A DNA stretch of 6,098 nt from contig JBMOEX010000107.1 of assembly GCA_049314535.1 (NCBI GenBank), positions 1 through 6,098 on the forward strand, given 5' to 3'. A program made the position numbers and the translations under genes. The notes under the pieces were generated by a model. That model searched no databases, had not been told where the DNA came from, and worked only from the letters and a program-made list of their open reading frames with translations. This stretch comes from LMEP-6097 sp049314535 (GTDB taxonomy: Bacteria > Cyanobacteriota > Vampirovibrionia > LMEP-6097). Positions 1 through 4,767 of the stretch are shown in pieces. Positions within the stretch are counted from its first letter, which is position 1; each line of letters begins with the position of its first letter.

Positions 1-19
1 TTCTGCTCGTGAGCATTTT

Positions 20-229
20 ATGATCAGAATAGTAACTAAGCTTTCTGGTAATGTAGAAAATCAGTTTTCTAAATTAAATAAACTAAAAAAAGAAAAAGTC
101 GTTAGCTTATCTTCAAATGAACAAAGTCTTATTTCCAAAGAAATAAAAAAAGCTCAAAGAGAGTTTAAGTTAACTTATAAATTATTAGGAAAAATTATTA
201 GTAGATTTGAACAACAATTTGCTAGATGA
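20..229 (+). CDS. Small basic protein of unknown function, first gene of the rim operon (possibly 5'-partial)
   Basis: I do not recognise this protein. From the ATG at 20 it is 69 residues, rich in lysine, strongly hydrophilic and probably mostly helical, with no membrane span, cysteine pair or known motif. The reading frame stays open from that ATG back to the window edge (Ser-Ala-Arg-Glu-His-Phe precede it), so it may be the C-terminal end of a longer protein. There is no clear Shine-Dalgarno before the ATG. Its TGA overlaps the ATG of the protease gene (ATGA at 226-229), which supports real translation and an operon with the RimB-like/RimK pair. A role beside ribosomal protein modification is only a guess from position. 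Confidence that the frame is coding is moderate; the true start is unresolved. Confidence 0.55.
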   Translation: MIRIVTKLSGNVENQFSKLNKLKKEKVVSLSSNEQSLISKEIKKAQREFKLTYKLLGKIISRFEQQFAR

Positions 230-711
230 GCAAAAAAGAAAAGATCATTATCGGTAGAAGTGAGCATGTCTCGTTCCCCGAGTTTGGTTTCAAGCATGTT
301 AAAGCAAAGATAGATACTGGGGCTTTTACATCATCTATTCACTGTCATAAAATTAGGGTAATTAAATCTAAAAACACTGATAAACTTAGTCTTAAGTTTG
401 AGTTACTAGATCCTAGTCACCCTCTATACGAGAAAAAAGTTCTTAAAGTAAAAGACTTTAAACAAAAAATTATTAAAAGCTCAAATGGCAGCTCTAGAAT
501 AAGCTACATCATCAAGACGAAGGTTGAGCTTTTTGGGAAGAGCTTTGACACCGAATTTTCACTTACTGATCGTAGTGAAATGAAGCATCCAGTCTTACTT
601 GGTAGAAAATTCTTAAATAAAGGATTTTTAGTAGATGTAAATTTATATGATCTTTCTTTAAAATCTCAGCATTCTAATTATAAAATAGTTAAAGTAAAGA
701 AGAGTAAATGA
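226..711 (+). CDS. RimB-like retropepsin-fold protease (RimK-associated 'ATP-dependent zinc protease' family, PF05618)
   Basis: This 161-residue cytoplasmic protein belongs to the family annotated as putative ATP-dependent zinc protease or RimK/LysX-associated protein, whose fold resembles retroviral aspartic proteases. In Pseudomonas the member called RimB acts with RimK to control glutamate tails on ribosomal protein S6. Visible signatures are the Asp-Thr-Gly-Ala motif at residues 30-33 in the context AKIDTGAFTSSIH, and the conserved C-terminal block Arg116-Ser-Glu-Met-Lys-His-Pro-Val-Leu-Leu-Gly-Arg-Lys-Phe. Length is normal for the family and no signal peptide is seen. It starts on an ATG overlapping the upstream stop and ends with a TGA overlapping the rimK ATG (ATGA at 708-711), so the three genes are translationally coupled. 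Family assignment is firm; the exact substrate is known only by analogy. Confidence 0.9.
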   Translation: MSKKEKIIIGRSEHVSFPEFGFKHVKAKIDTGAFTSSIHCHKIRVIKSKNTDKLSLKFELLDPSHPLYEKKVLKVKDFKQKIIKSSNGSSRISYIIKTKVELFGKSFDTEFSLTDRSEMKHPVLLGRKFLNKGFLVDVNLYDLSLKSQHSNYKIVKVKKSK

Positions 712-1631
712 AAATAGCTATTCTATCTCGAAAAAGAAGCCTGTACTCTACTCAGAGCTTAAAGGCAGCTGCTGAGAGGCTAGGCCATCAAGTAGTAGTC
801 ATTGATCATACTAAATGCTGCTTAATGATGGAGAGTGAAAAGCCACAGATTTATTATCCGGGTAGTCTTCTAAGAGATGTAGATGCGATTATCCCGAGAA
901 TCGGTGCTTCTGTAACTATGTTTGGAACTGCCGTGGTAAGACAGTTTGAAATGCAGGGAGTACTTAGCACTGCTTCAGCACAAGCTATAGAATTATCTCG
1001 TGATAAATTAAAATCCCAACAATTCTTTTCTATGATGAATTTAGGAATTCCTAAAACCGTCTTCGCCAAGTTCCCCAAAAAACAAGAGATACCAGAACTT
1101 ATAGCTAGAGTTGGGGGTACGCCGCTGGTTATAAAACTCCTGGAAGGCACTCAGGGACTAGGAGTAGTTTTAGCAGAGACTAAAGCTGCTGCGAAATCAG
1201 TTATAGAAGCATTCTCTTCTTTAAAGACGAATATATTAATTCAAGAATTTATCCAAGAAGCTGCTGGTGCTGATATTAGAGCCATAGTCGTCAATGGTAA
1301 AGTAGTAGCTGCAATGAAGAGACAGGGAGCGGAGGGTGAATTTAGATCCAACCTACATCAAGGTGGCAGCTCAACAGCCATAGAATTAAATGCAGAAGAA
1401 GAGATTACCGCAATTAAAGCTGCTAAAGCACTTGGACTCGGAGTAGCTGGTGTAGATATGCTTCAATCCAGTCGAGGACCACTAATTATGGAAGTCAATT
1501 CCTCTCCAGGTCTTGAAGGAATCGAAGAATCTACCGGTGTAGATGTCGCAGAAGAAATAATTAAATATTTAGAAATTACATACTTAAAAGCTGCTGAGAA
1601 AGATTTAAGTGAGGCGTCTTTAGTTAATTAG
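708..1631 (+). CDS. rimK: Ribosomal protein S6--L-glutamate ligase RimK (ATP-grasp)
   Basis: RimK uses ATP to add glutamate residues to the C-terminus of 30S ribosomal protein S6 and can make poly-glutamate. The 307-residue protein has the complete RimK layout. The N-terminal pre-ATP-grasp domain has ILSRKRSLYSTQSL at residues 5-18 and PRIGASVTMFGTAVVRQFE at about 63-81. The ATP-grasp domain has Lys100, Lys143 and the glycine loop EGTQGLG (146-152), the ADIRAIVVNGKVVAAMKRQ segment (188-206), RSNLHQGG (213-220), and metal-binding Asp250, Glu262 and Asn264 in MEVNSSPGLEG. About 17 extra residues follow the last conserved helix, a modest tail. The ATG overlaps the stop of the RimB-like gene, so the two are coupled. 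A convergent minus-strand remnant ends only 12 bases after the TAG, and I see no strong intrinsic terminator between them. Confidence 0.96.
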   Translation: MKIAILSRKRSLYSTQSLKAAAERLGHQVVVIDHTKCCLMMESEKPQIYYPGSLLRDVDAIIPRIGASVTMFGTAVVRQFEMQGVLSTASAQAIELSRDKLKSQQFFSMMNLGIPKTVFAKFPKKQEIPELIARVGGTPLVIKLLEGTQGLGVVLAETKAAAKSVIEAFSSLKTNILIQEFIQEAAGADIRAIVVNGKVVAAMKRQGAEGEFRSNLHQGGSSTAIELNAEEEITAIKAAKALGLGVAGVDMLQSSRGPLIMEVNSSPGLEGIEESTGVDVAEEIIKYLEITYLKAAEKDLSEASLVN

Positions 1632-1643
1632 TGATGTGATTTA

Positions 1644-1811
1644 TTACCCAGCGCTCCCCATTTGATATAAAGCCACAGGTATTAATATTGGTGCAAGTAA
1701 AATTATAAATGGAGCTGCTGCGATTTTAAGAGTTTTTGCATTTTCGTGAGATAAATCAGATAAGCCAACCTGTACAAAAATAGATACAAATATACCATAA
1801 AAGTGTATAAT
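1644..1811 (-). pseudogene. 3' remnant of an unidentified membrane protein
   Basis: The 214-base gap between rimK and the ATPase gene has no plus-strand gene, but the minus strand holds a 55-codon open stretch ending in TAA at 1646-1644. Its translation looks like real protein: a hydrophobic stretch (FYGIFVSIFVQVGL), a short polar loop (SDLSHENAKTLK) and a second span (IAAAPFIILLAPILIPVALY), then a short MGSAG tail. There is no ATG, GTG or TTG at its 5' side, and an in-frame stop closes it at 1814-1812, just beside the predicted promoter of the ATPase gene. I read it as the last two transmembrane segments of a membrane protein whose front part was lost when the neighbouring DNA was acquired. 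The family is not recognised. A short gene using a rare start codon is a less likely alternative. Confidence 0.4.
1783..1811 (+). promoter_or_regulatory. Predicted promoter of the AAA_14/DUF4143 ATPase gene
   Basis: A perfect -10 hexamer TATAAT lies at 1806-1811. A half-matching -35 (GATACA, 1783-1788) sits 17 bases before it. Transcription would start near 1818, giving a leader of about 28 bases to the ATG at 1846. The leader has no recognisable Shine-Dalgarno sequence. In AT-rich DNA a TATAAT can arise by chance, so this is a moderate call at best. Confidence 0.35.
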
Positions 1812-1845
1812 TTACAGTACAGAATAAAATTTCAACACAATTCAC

Positions 1846-3024
1846 ATGAAAAAACGCCGAATTGAACCCAATATCGAAAAATTTATAAAGCATGATAATG
1901 CCATAGTTTTAACGGGAGCTAGACGAGTCGGTAAAACTTCCCTATTGAAAAATATATTCAAAAAAATTGAAAGTAAATCCAAGCTGTGGTTTGACTTAGA
2001 TAATCCTCTTCACCAAAAGGTCTTTGAAGGTCTAGACTACAACGATGTTTACAAAGAACTTATAGATATGGGGCTTCACCCTCAACAAAGAAAATATGTT
2101 TTTATTGATGAAGTCCAGAATTTTCCCGAGATCACTAAAGTAATTAAATATTTAATCGATCACTATAAAATAAAATTCTTCCTTACTGGCTCATCAAGCT
2201 TTTATATGAAAAACCTGTTTCCTGAATCACTTGCAGGGAGAAAGTTTGAATTTAATTTATATCCACTAGATTTTGGGGAATTTCTCTATTTTAAAGGCTT
2301 AGTGAAAGATATTCCTGAACTGAAAATAGATTTTAAAAATATCACTGAAATACGATATGAAAGATTTGACCAAGAATATACTGAATTTATACGCTATGGC
2401 TCTTTCCCACAGGTAGTTTTAGCCGAAAGCACAGAAGAAAAAAAATTACTCTTAGCTGATATTTTTAAATCTTTTTTCCAAATGGATATTTTAAAACTCT
2501 CTCAGTATCAAGATGTAAAAGAAATTAGAGAGCTTATAATTCTTTTAACTAGAAGAATCGGCTCAAAGCTAGACATCTCCAAACTCGCTTCAGAATTAGG
2601 AGTTCAGCGTGCAAAGGTTTATTCATACTTAGAATTTTTACAGGCTACCTTTATGATTAACTTAGTTAGCCAGTATTCTAAAAGCGTAGATAAATCTATA
2701 GCCGCAGGCAAGAAAATATATTTTGTAGATACTGGCTTAGCTAGCTATATTAACCAAATCGGTGAAGGAGAACTTTTTGAGAATGCTGTCTTTAACTCAC
2801 TTTCACGCCATGGAAATTTAAATTACTACACTGATAAAACTCAAGAAATAGATTTTATACTGAATAAAGAATACGCTTTTGAAGTAAAGCTTACGGGTGC
2901 TAAAACTTACTATGATAAATTAATAAAAACTGCTACTAAACTTGGTTTAGAAAGGAGCTTTTTAATTTCGAAATCTTTTATAAAAGATAAGTCGGTGCCA
3001 GTGGTTTACCCGCAGGGTTTGTGA
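1846..3024 (+). CDS. AAA_14/DUF4143-family ATPase
   Basis: This 392-residue cytoplasmic protein is a member of the widespread AAA_14 (PF13173) plus DUF4143 (PF13635) ATPase family, common in accessory regions and of unknown physiological role. The N-terminal ATPase half has Walker A GARRVGKTS (residues 24-32), Walker B VFIDE (85-89, with Gln91), a sensor-like LTGSSS (113-118) and LAGRKFEFNLYPLDFGEFL (129-147). The middle carries YGSFPQVVL (184-192) and a helix-turn-helix-like segment (about 241-265). The C-terminal DUF4143 part has Glu312, EID (334-336) and EVK (346-348), matching a PD-(D/E)XK nuclease-like core. Length is typical and no motif is broken. It appears monocistronic, with its own candidate promoter, and converges on the decayed toxin gene that ends 24 bases downstream. 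Whether it binds or cuts DNA is unknown. Confidence 0.93.
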   Translation: MKKRRIEPNIEKFIKHDNAIVLTGARRVGKTSLLKNIFKKIESKSKLWFDLDNPLHQKVFEGLDYNDVYKELIDMGLHPQQRKYVFIDEVQNFPEITKVIKYLIDHYKIKFFLTGSSSFYMKNLFPESLAGRKFEFNLYPLDFGEFLYFKGLVKDIPELKIDFKNITEIRYERFDQEYTEFIRYGSFPQVVLAESTEEKKLLLADIFKSFFQMDILKLSQYQDVKEIRELIILLTRRIGSKLDISKLASELGVQRAKVYSYLEFLQATFMINLVSQYSKSVDKSIAAGKKIYFVDTGLASYINQIGEGELFENAVFNSLSRHGNLNYYTDKTQEIDFILNKEYAFEVKLTGAKTYYDKLIKTATKLGLERSFLISKSFIKDKSVPVVYPQGL

Positions 3025-3048
3025 GTTATGGATTTATAAACTTTAAGA

Positions 3049-3288
3049 TTAACTTATCCATTTCACTAGATTAGTTTTAATAGCATTTAAACGCTTAGAA
3101 GATATAAACCCCAAAACACCTGGTATTTGAGACTTATTAGCTACTGCTAGCCTTGAAACTCGAATTAAGCTTTTCTGTTTTAAACCAGAATCTCTATAAT
3201 CCTCGTCCTTATCACTGATAATAATATCTAAATCTTTTATTTCTTGATACAACTTAGTGGTTATCATACACATTTGACCTTCGATCAT
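3049..3288 (-). pseudogene. N-terminally truncated MazF/PemK-like toxin
   Basis: The 79 residues resemble the C-terminal two thirds of a MazF/PemK endoribonuclease toxin: CMITTKLYQEIKDLDIIIS matches the strand containing the conserved threonine, SGLKQKSLIRVSRLAV matches the 'GLkkpSvvrvsrLa' core, and VLGFISSKRLNAIKTNLVKWI matches the final helix. A full toxin is about 110 residues and begins with a G-(D/Q)-(I/V)-V block followed by the conserved RPALV segment with a catalytic-site arginine. Here MIEGQ runs straight into MCMITTK, so that block is absent, as if about 25-30 codons had been removed in frame. The ATG overlaps the stop of the antitoxin reading frame (ATGA), the usual antitoxin-toxin order. 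Without the arginine-bearing strand it should be inactive as an RNase. A short independent protein is possible but less likely. Confidence 0.6.
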
Positions 3289-3498
3289 TTATTTATTTCT
3301 TTTAAATCATCTAAGCTATATAAACTGATCTCATCTTCCATCCCCATCATAGCTTGAGAGAGAGAACTTTGACCAATCCAAATCTTCGTTATGAAGTTCC
3401 ATATCAATACTTCTTGAACTTAAAAAATCTATAAAATTAATAACTTGCTCTTGTTTTTCTTTTGAAAGCTTTGCAAGTATTAAGTCTTTATCATTCAT
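3285..3498 (-). pseudogene. Frameshifted antitoxin gene (DUF2281-like) of the MazF/PemK pair
   Basis: Starting at the ATG 3498-3496, the frame reads MNDKDLILAKLSKEKQEQ, then VINFIDFLSS, the helical pattern of small antitoxins paired with PemK/MazF toxins. It continues through HNEDLDWSKFSLS and then stops at 3333-3331 after an atypical SYDGDGR. In the next frame the expected antitoxin ending appears: SLSQAMMGMEDEISLYSLD followed by DLKEINK, whose TGA overlaps the toxin ATG. The two halves join perfectly if the (GA)5 tract at 3356-3365 gains one two-base unit, giving about 71 residues. As it stands the product is 55 residues with a wrong C-terminus, the part that usually binds the toxin. This is either a decayed gene, a phase-variable one or a sequencing error. 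The start lies 25 bases from the divergent DUF2805 gene start. Confidence 0.6.
3356..3365. repeat. (GA)5 dinucleotide tract at the antitoxin frameshift
   Basis: Five GA units on the plus strand (TC on the coding strand) sit exactly where the antitoxin reading frame breaks. One extra unit restores the frame between the two conserved halves. Dinucleotide tracts are prone to slipped-strand change, so this is the likely site of the lesion. Confidence 0.7.
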
Positions 3499-3523
3499 AT
3501 ATCTAATGTTACTATATTTAAAC

Positions 3524-3778
3524 ATGTCCTTAAAAAGTATCAAAAAAATCCGTGCTTTAAAAGAAGAACAGCTGAATAAAATTATCAAATCTGCTTGGCA
3601 AGATAGAATCAGCTTTGAAGAGATAAAGGAAAGCCTAGGACTCACTGAAGCTGAGGTTATTACAGTAATGCAGCGTGAATTAAAACCTGGAAGTTTTAGA
3701 CTGTGGCGAAAAAGAGTTTCAGGAAGGCTAACTAAACACAAAAAGCTCTGTGAGTATAAAATTAGTATTGAGTCTTAA
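3524..3778 (+). CDS. DUF2805/TIGR03643-family protein
   Basis: This small protein (84 residues from the ATG at 3524) matches the DUF2805/TIGR03643 family of unknown function. Signatures are LNKIIKSAWQDRISFEEIKE, the helix-turn-helix-like GLTEAEVITVMQREL, and the highly conserved KPGSFRLWRKRVSGRLTKH. The basic C-terminal half and predicted helices are compatible with nucleic-acid binding, but no function is established. An in-frame ATG at 3506 would add MLLYLN. I prefer 3524 because 3506 is only 7 bases from the divergent antitoxin start and leaves no room for expression signals. Neither start has a Shine-Dalgarno. A TATATT at 3513-3518 could be a -10, which would put transcription almost at the ATG of 3524. 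The C-terminal tail after the conserved block (CEYKISIES) is probably lineage-specific. Confidence 0.87.
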   Translation: MSLKSIKKIRALKEEQLNKIIKSAWQDRISFEEIKESLGLTEAEVITVMQRELKPGSFRLWRKRVSGRLTKHKKLCEYKISIES

Positions 3779-3823
3779 TTTCTTTTGCATTTTGCATGGA
3801 TTTGAGATATTGTATAAAGACAA

Positions 3824-3828
3824 AGGAG
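3824..3828 (+). promoter_or_regulatory. Shine-Dalgarno sequence of the small membrane protein
   Basis: AGGAG lies 11 bases before the ATG at 3840. It is the clearest Shine-Dalgarno match before any start in this window and is the main reason for accepting the short gene that follows. The spacing is at the long end of normal. Confidence 0.5.
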
Positions 3829-3839
3829 AATCCTAGAGT

Positions 3840-4001
3840 ATGTTTGACATAACTGAAAGCTCAATAATTGCAGCACTGATTGGATTATTTGGCAGTATGC
3901 TATTCCTTTTTGGCTTACTTTGGACATTCTATCTAGGTCGTAAAAGACTTGGTCTATTAAATCCAGAGAAATCATTTTTAAAAAATCTTTTTGATTTTTA
4001 G
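3840..4001 (+). CDS. Small single-span membrane protein (53 aa), unknown function
   Basis: I do not recognise this protein, but several features suggest that it is real. The 53-residue frame begins with MFDITESS, has one hydrophobic span of about 23 residues (IIAALIGLFGSMLFLFGLLWTFYL, roughly residues 9-32), then a positively charged segment (GRKRLGLLNPEKS) and an aromatic tail ending FDF. By the positive-inside rule the C-terminus should face the cytoplasm. An AGGAG sequence precedes the ATG. It lies 61 bases after the DUF2805 gene and 45 bases before the nucleotidyltransferase gene, on the same strand. It could be a free-standing small protein or a leading member of the downstream defence-like operon; the palindrome at 4013-4029 between them argues for separate control. 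A membrane partner for a SIR2/HEPN system is speculation. Confidence 0.6.
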   Translation: MFDITESSIIAALIGLFGSMLFLFGLLWTFYLGRKRLGLLNPEKSFLKNLFDF

Positions 4002-4012
4002 AAGTACACTAT

Positions 4013-4029
4013 CATTCTGCTTTAGAATG
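4013..4029. promoter_or_regulatory. Palindrome before the mntA-hepT-SIR2 operon, possible operator
   Basis: CATTCT and AGAATG form a perfect 6-base inverted repeat with a 5-base centre, ending 17 bases before the mntA-like ATG. TAGAAT inside it (4023-4028) is a 5-of-6 match to a -10 hexamer, although I see no good -35. An operator overlapping the promoter would fit a toxin-antitoxin operon that represses itself. The lack of a T-run after the stem argues against an intrinsic terminator. Confidence 0.35.
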
Positions 4030-4046
4030 TAGATTAGATCATTAAA

Positions 4047-4352
4047 ATGGATTCTCAAGAACTAATCAAAAAACTAGAAAGTAAAAAAGAGCATTATCAA
4101 TCCAGATACGGCTTTTCAGAAATATTTCTTTTCGGTTCTTATGCCGAGAATAACGCTAACGCTGACAGTGACATAGATATAGCAGTAACTGTAGATTCAG
4201 GTTTTAAAACATATAAAAATTTTATTGCTGCGAAAGAAGAACTTTCACAAGACCTCTTCAATAAAGAAATAGACCTAGTTTACTTTAATTCAATTAACTT
4301 AAATCCAATTATCAAAGACGAAATTGAAAGAAAAAGGATAAGAATTGGATAA
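4047..4352 (+). CDS. mntA: MntA-like minimal nucleotidyltransferase (antitoxin, protein AMPylase)
   Basis: This 101-residue protein is a minimal nucleotidyltransferase of the DNA polymerase beta superfamily. The active site is complete: Gly30-Ser31, ten residues, then Asp42-Ile-Asp44 (FLFGSYAENNANADSDIDIA), plus the third carboxylate Asp76 in KEIDLVYF. In the studied Shewanella HepT/MntA system the nucleotidyltransferase transfers AMP from ATP to a tyrosine of its partner HEPN RNase and so silences it. Intact catalytic residues and an adjacent HEPN gene carrying the acceptor motif make the same role likely here. The ATG at 4047 has no clear Shine-Dalgarno. The gene leads the operon, and its TAA lies 8 bases into the next gene. 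Whether it also modifies the SIR2 protein cannot be judged from sequence. Confidence 0.9.
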   Translation: MDSQELIKKLESKKEHYQSRYGFSEIFLFGSYAENNANADSDIDIAVTVDSGFKTYKNFIAAKEELSQDLFNKEIDLVYFNSINLNPIIKDEIERKRIRIG

Positions 4353-4767
4353 ATTAGTTTTACATCTTTTAACCATGCTAGAAGCCATTGAGAAAATATT
4401 TCTTTATAGCTCTAGATACAACTCTTTCTATGATTTCTATCAAGCAAATGATCAAGAAAGTTTTAATGCCTGTTTAAATTTACTAGTCGCCGTTGGCGAA
4501 GAATCTAAACATCTACCAGAAAATATAAAAATTTCTTGCAATCAAATCAATTGGTCTGCGGTAGTAGGATTAAGAAACCATATTAGCCATAACTATAGAG
4601 GAATTGACCCTGAAATAGTTTGGGACATAATCAACAATGAATTACAAGATCTCAAAAAAATTCTAGTAAATTCAATTCAACAAAACTTCAATGACTCATT
4701 ATTAGAAAAGTATCTAAAATTAGATTACTATAAGCATTCTAGAAGAAACTTTTATCCAAATGACTAG
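4345..4767 (+). CDS. hepT: HepT-like HEPN ribonuclease toxin (DUF86 family)
   Basis: This 140-residue, largely helical protein belongs to the HepT/DUF86 HEPN family. Its key motif RNHISHNY (Arg77, His82, Tyr84) fits RX4HXY: Arg and His form the RNase site and Tyr is the residue AMPylated by MntA in the studied system, where HepT cuts tRNA. The N-terminal LHLLTMLEAIEKIFLYSS and the VAVGEESKHLP segment (48-58) are also family-like. The best start is a TTG at 4345 giving MDKLVLHLL, the usual family beginning; an ATG at codon 11 (4375) would lose part of the first helix. The gene overlaps mntA by 8 bases and the SIR2 gene by 8 bases. About 25 residues after the HEPN core (ending in a basic KHSRRNFYPND tail) are longer than in the smallest relatives. 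Confidence 0.88.
   Translation: MDKLVLHLLTMLEAIEKIFLYSSRYNSFYDFYQANDQESFNACLNLLVAVGEESKHLPENIKISCNQINWSAVVGLRNHISHNYRGIDPEIVWDIINNELQDLKKILVNSIQQNFNDSLLEKYLKLDYYKHSRRNFYPND

Noticed and set aside
854..1150. Minus-strand 98-codon open frame inside rimK
   Set aside because: It lies entirely within the well-conserved rimK coding sequence and its translation has no family-like features; a shadow frame.
3028..3061. Inverted repeat ATGGAT/ATCCAT between the convergent ATPase and toxin genes, as a terminator
   Set aside because: Six-base arms separated by over 20 bases and no adjacent T-run; too weak to call a terminator.
3499..3741. Upstream extension of the antitoxin frame on the minus strand (starting at 3741)
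   Set aside because: The extension is antisense to the conserved DUF2805 core and its residues look random; the antitoxin-like sequence begins at the internal ATG at 3498.
3784..3798. Tandem 7-base repeat (TTTTGCA twice)
   Set aside because: Two short copies in AT-rich DNA with no further units; no evidence for a function.
3791..3818. Possible promoter TTTGCA-16-TATAAA before the small membrane protein
   Set aside because: The hexamers are fair, but the implied transcription start near 3825 would fall within the Shine-Dalgarno at 3824-3828, so it was not listed as a feature.
3775..3975. Minus-strand 66-codon open frame
   Set aside because: It is antisense to the small membrane protein gene, which has a Shine-Dalgarno and a sensible topology; the minus translation shows no recognisable feature.
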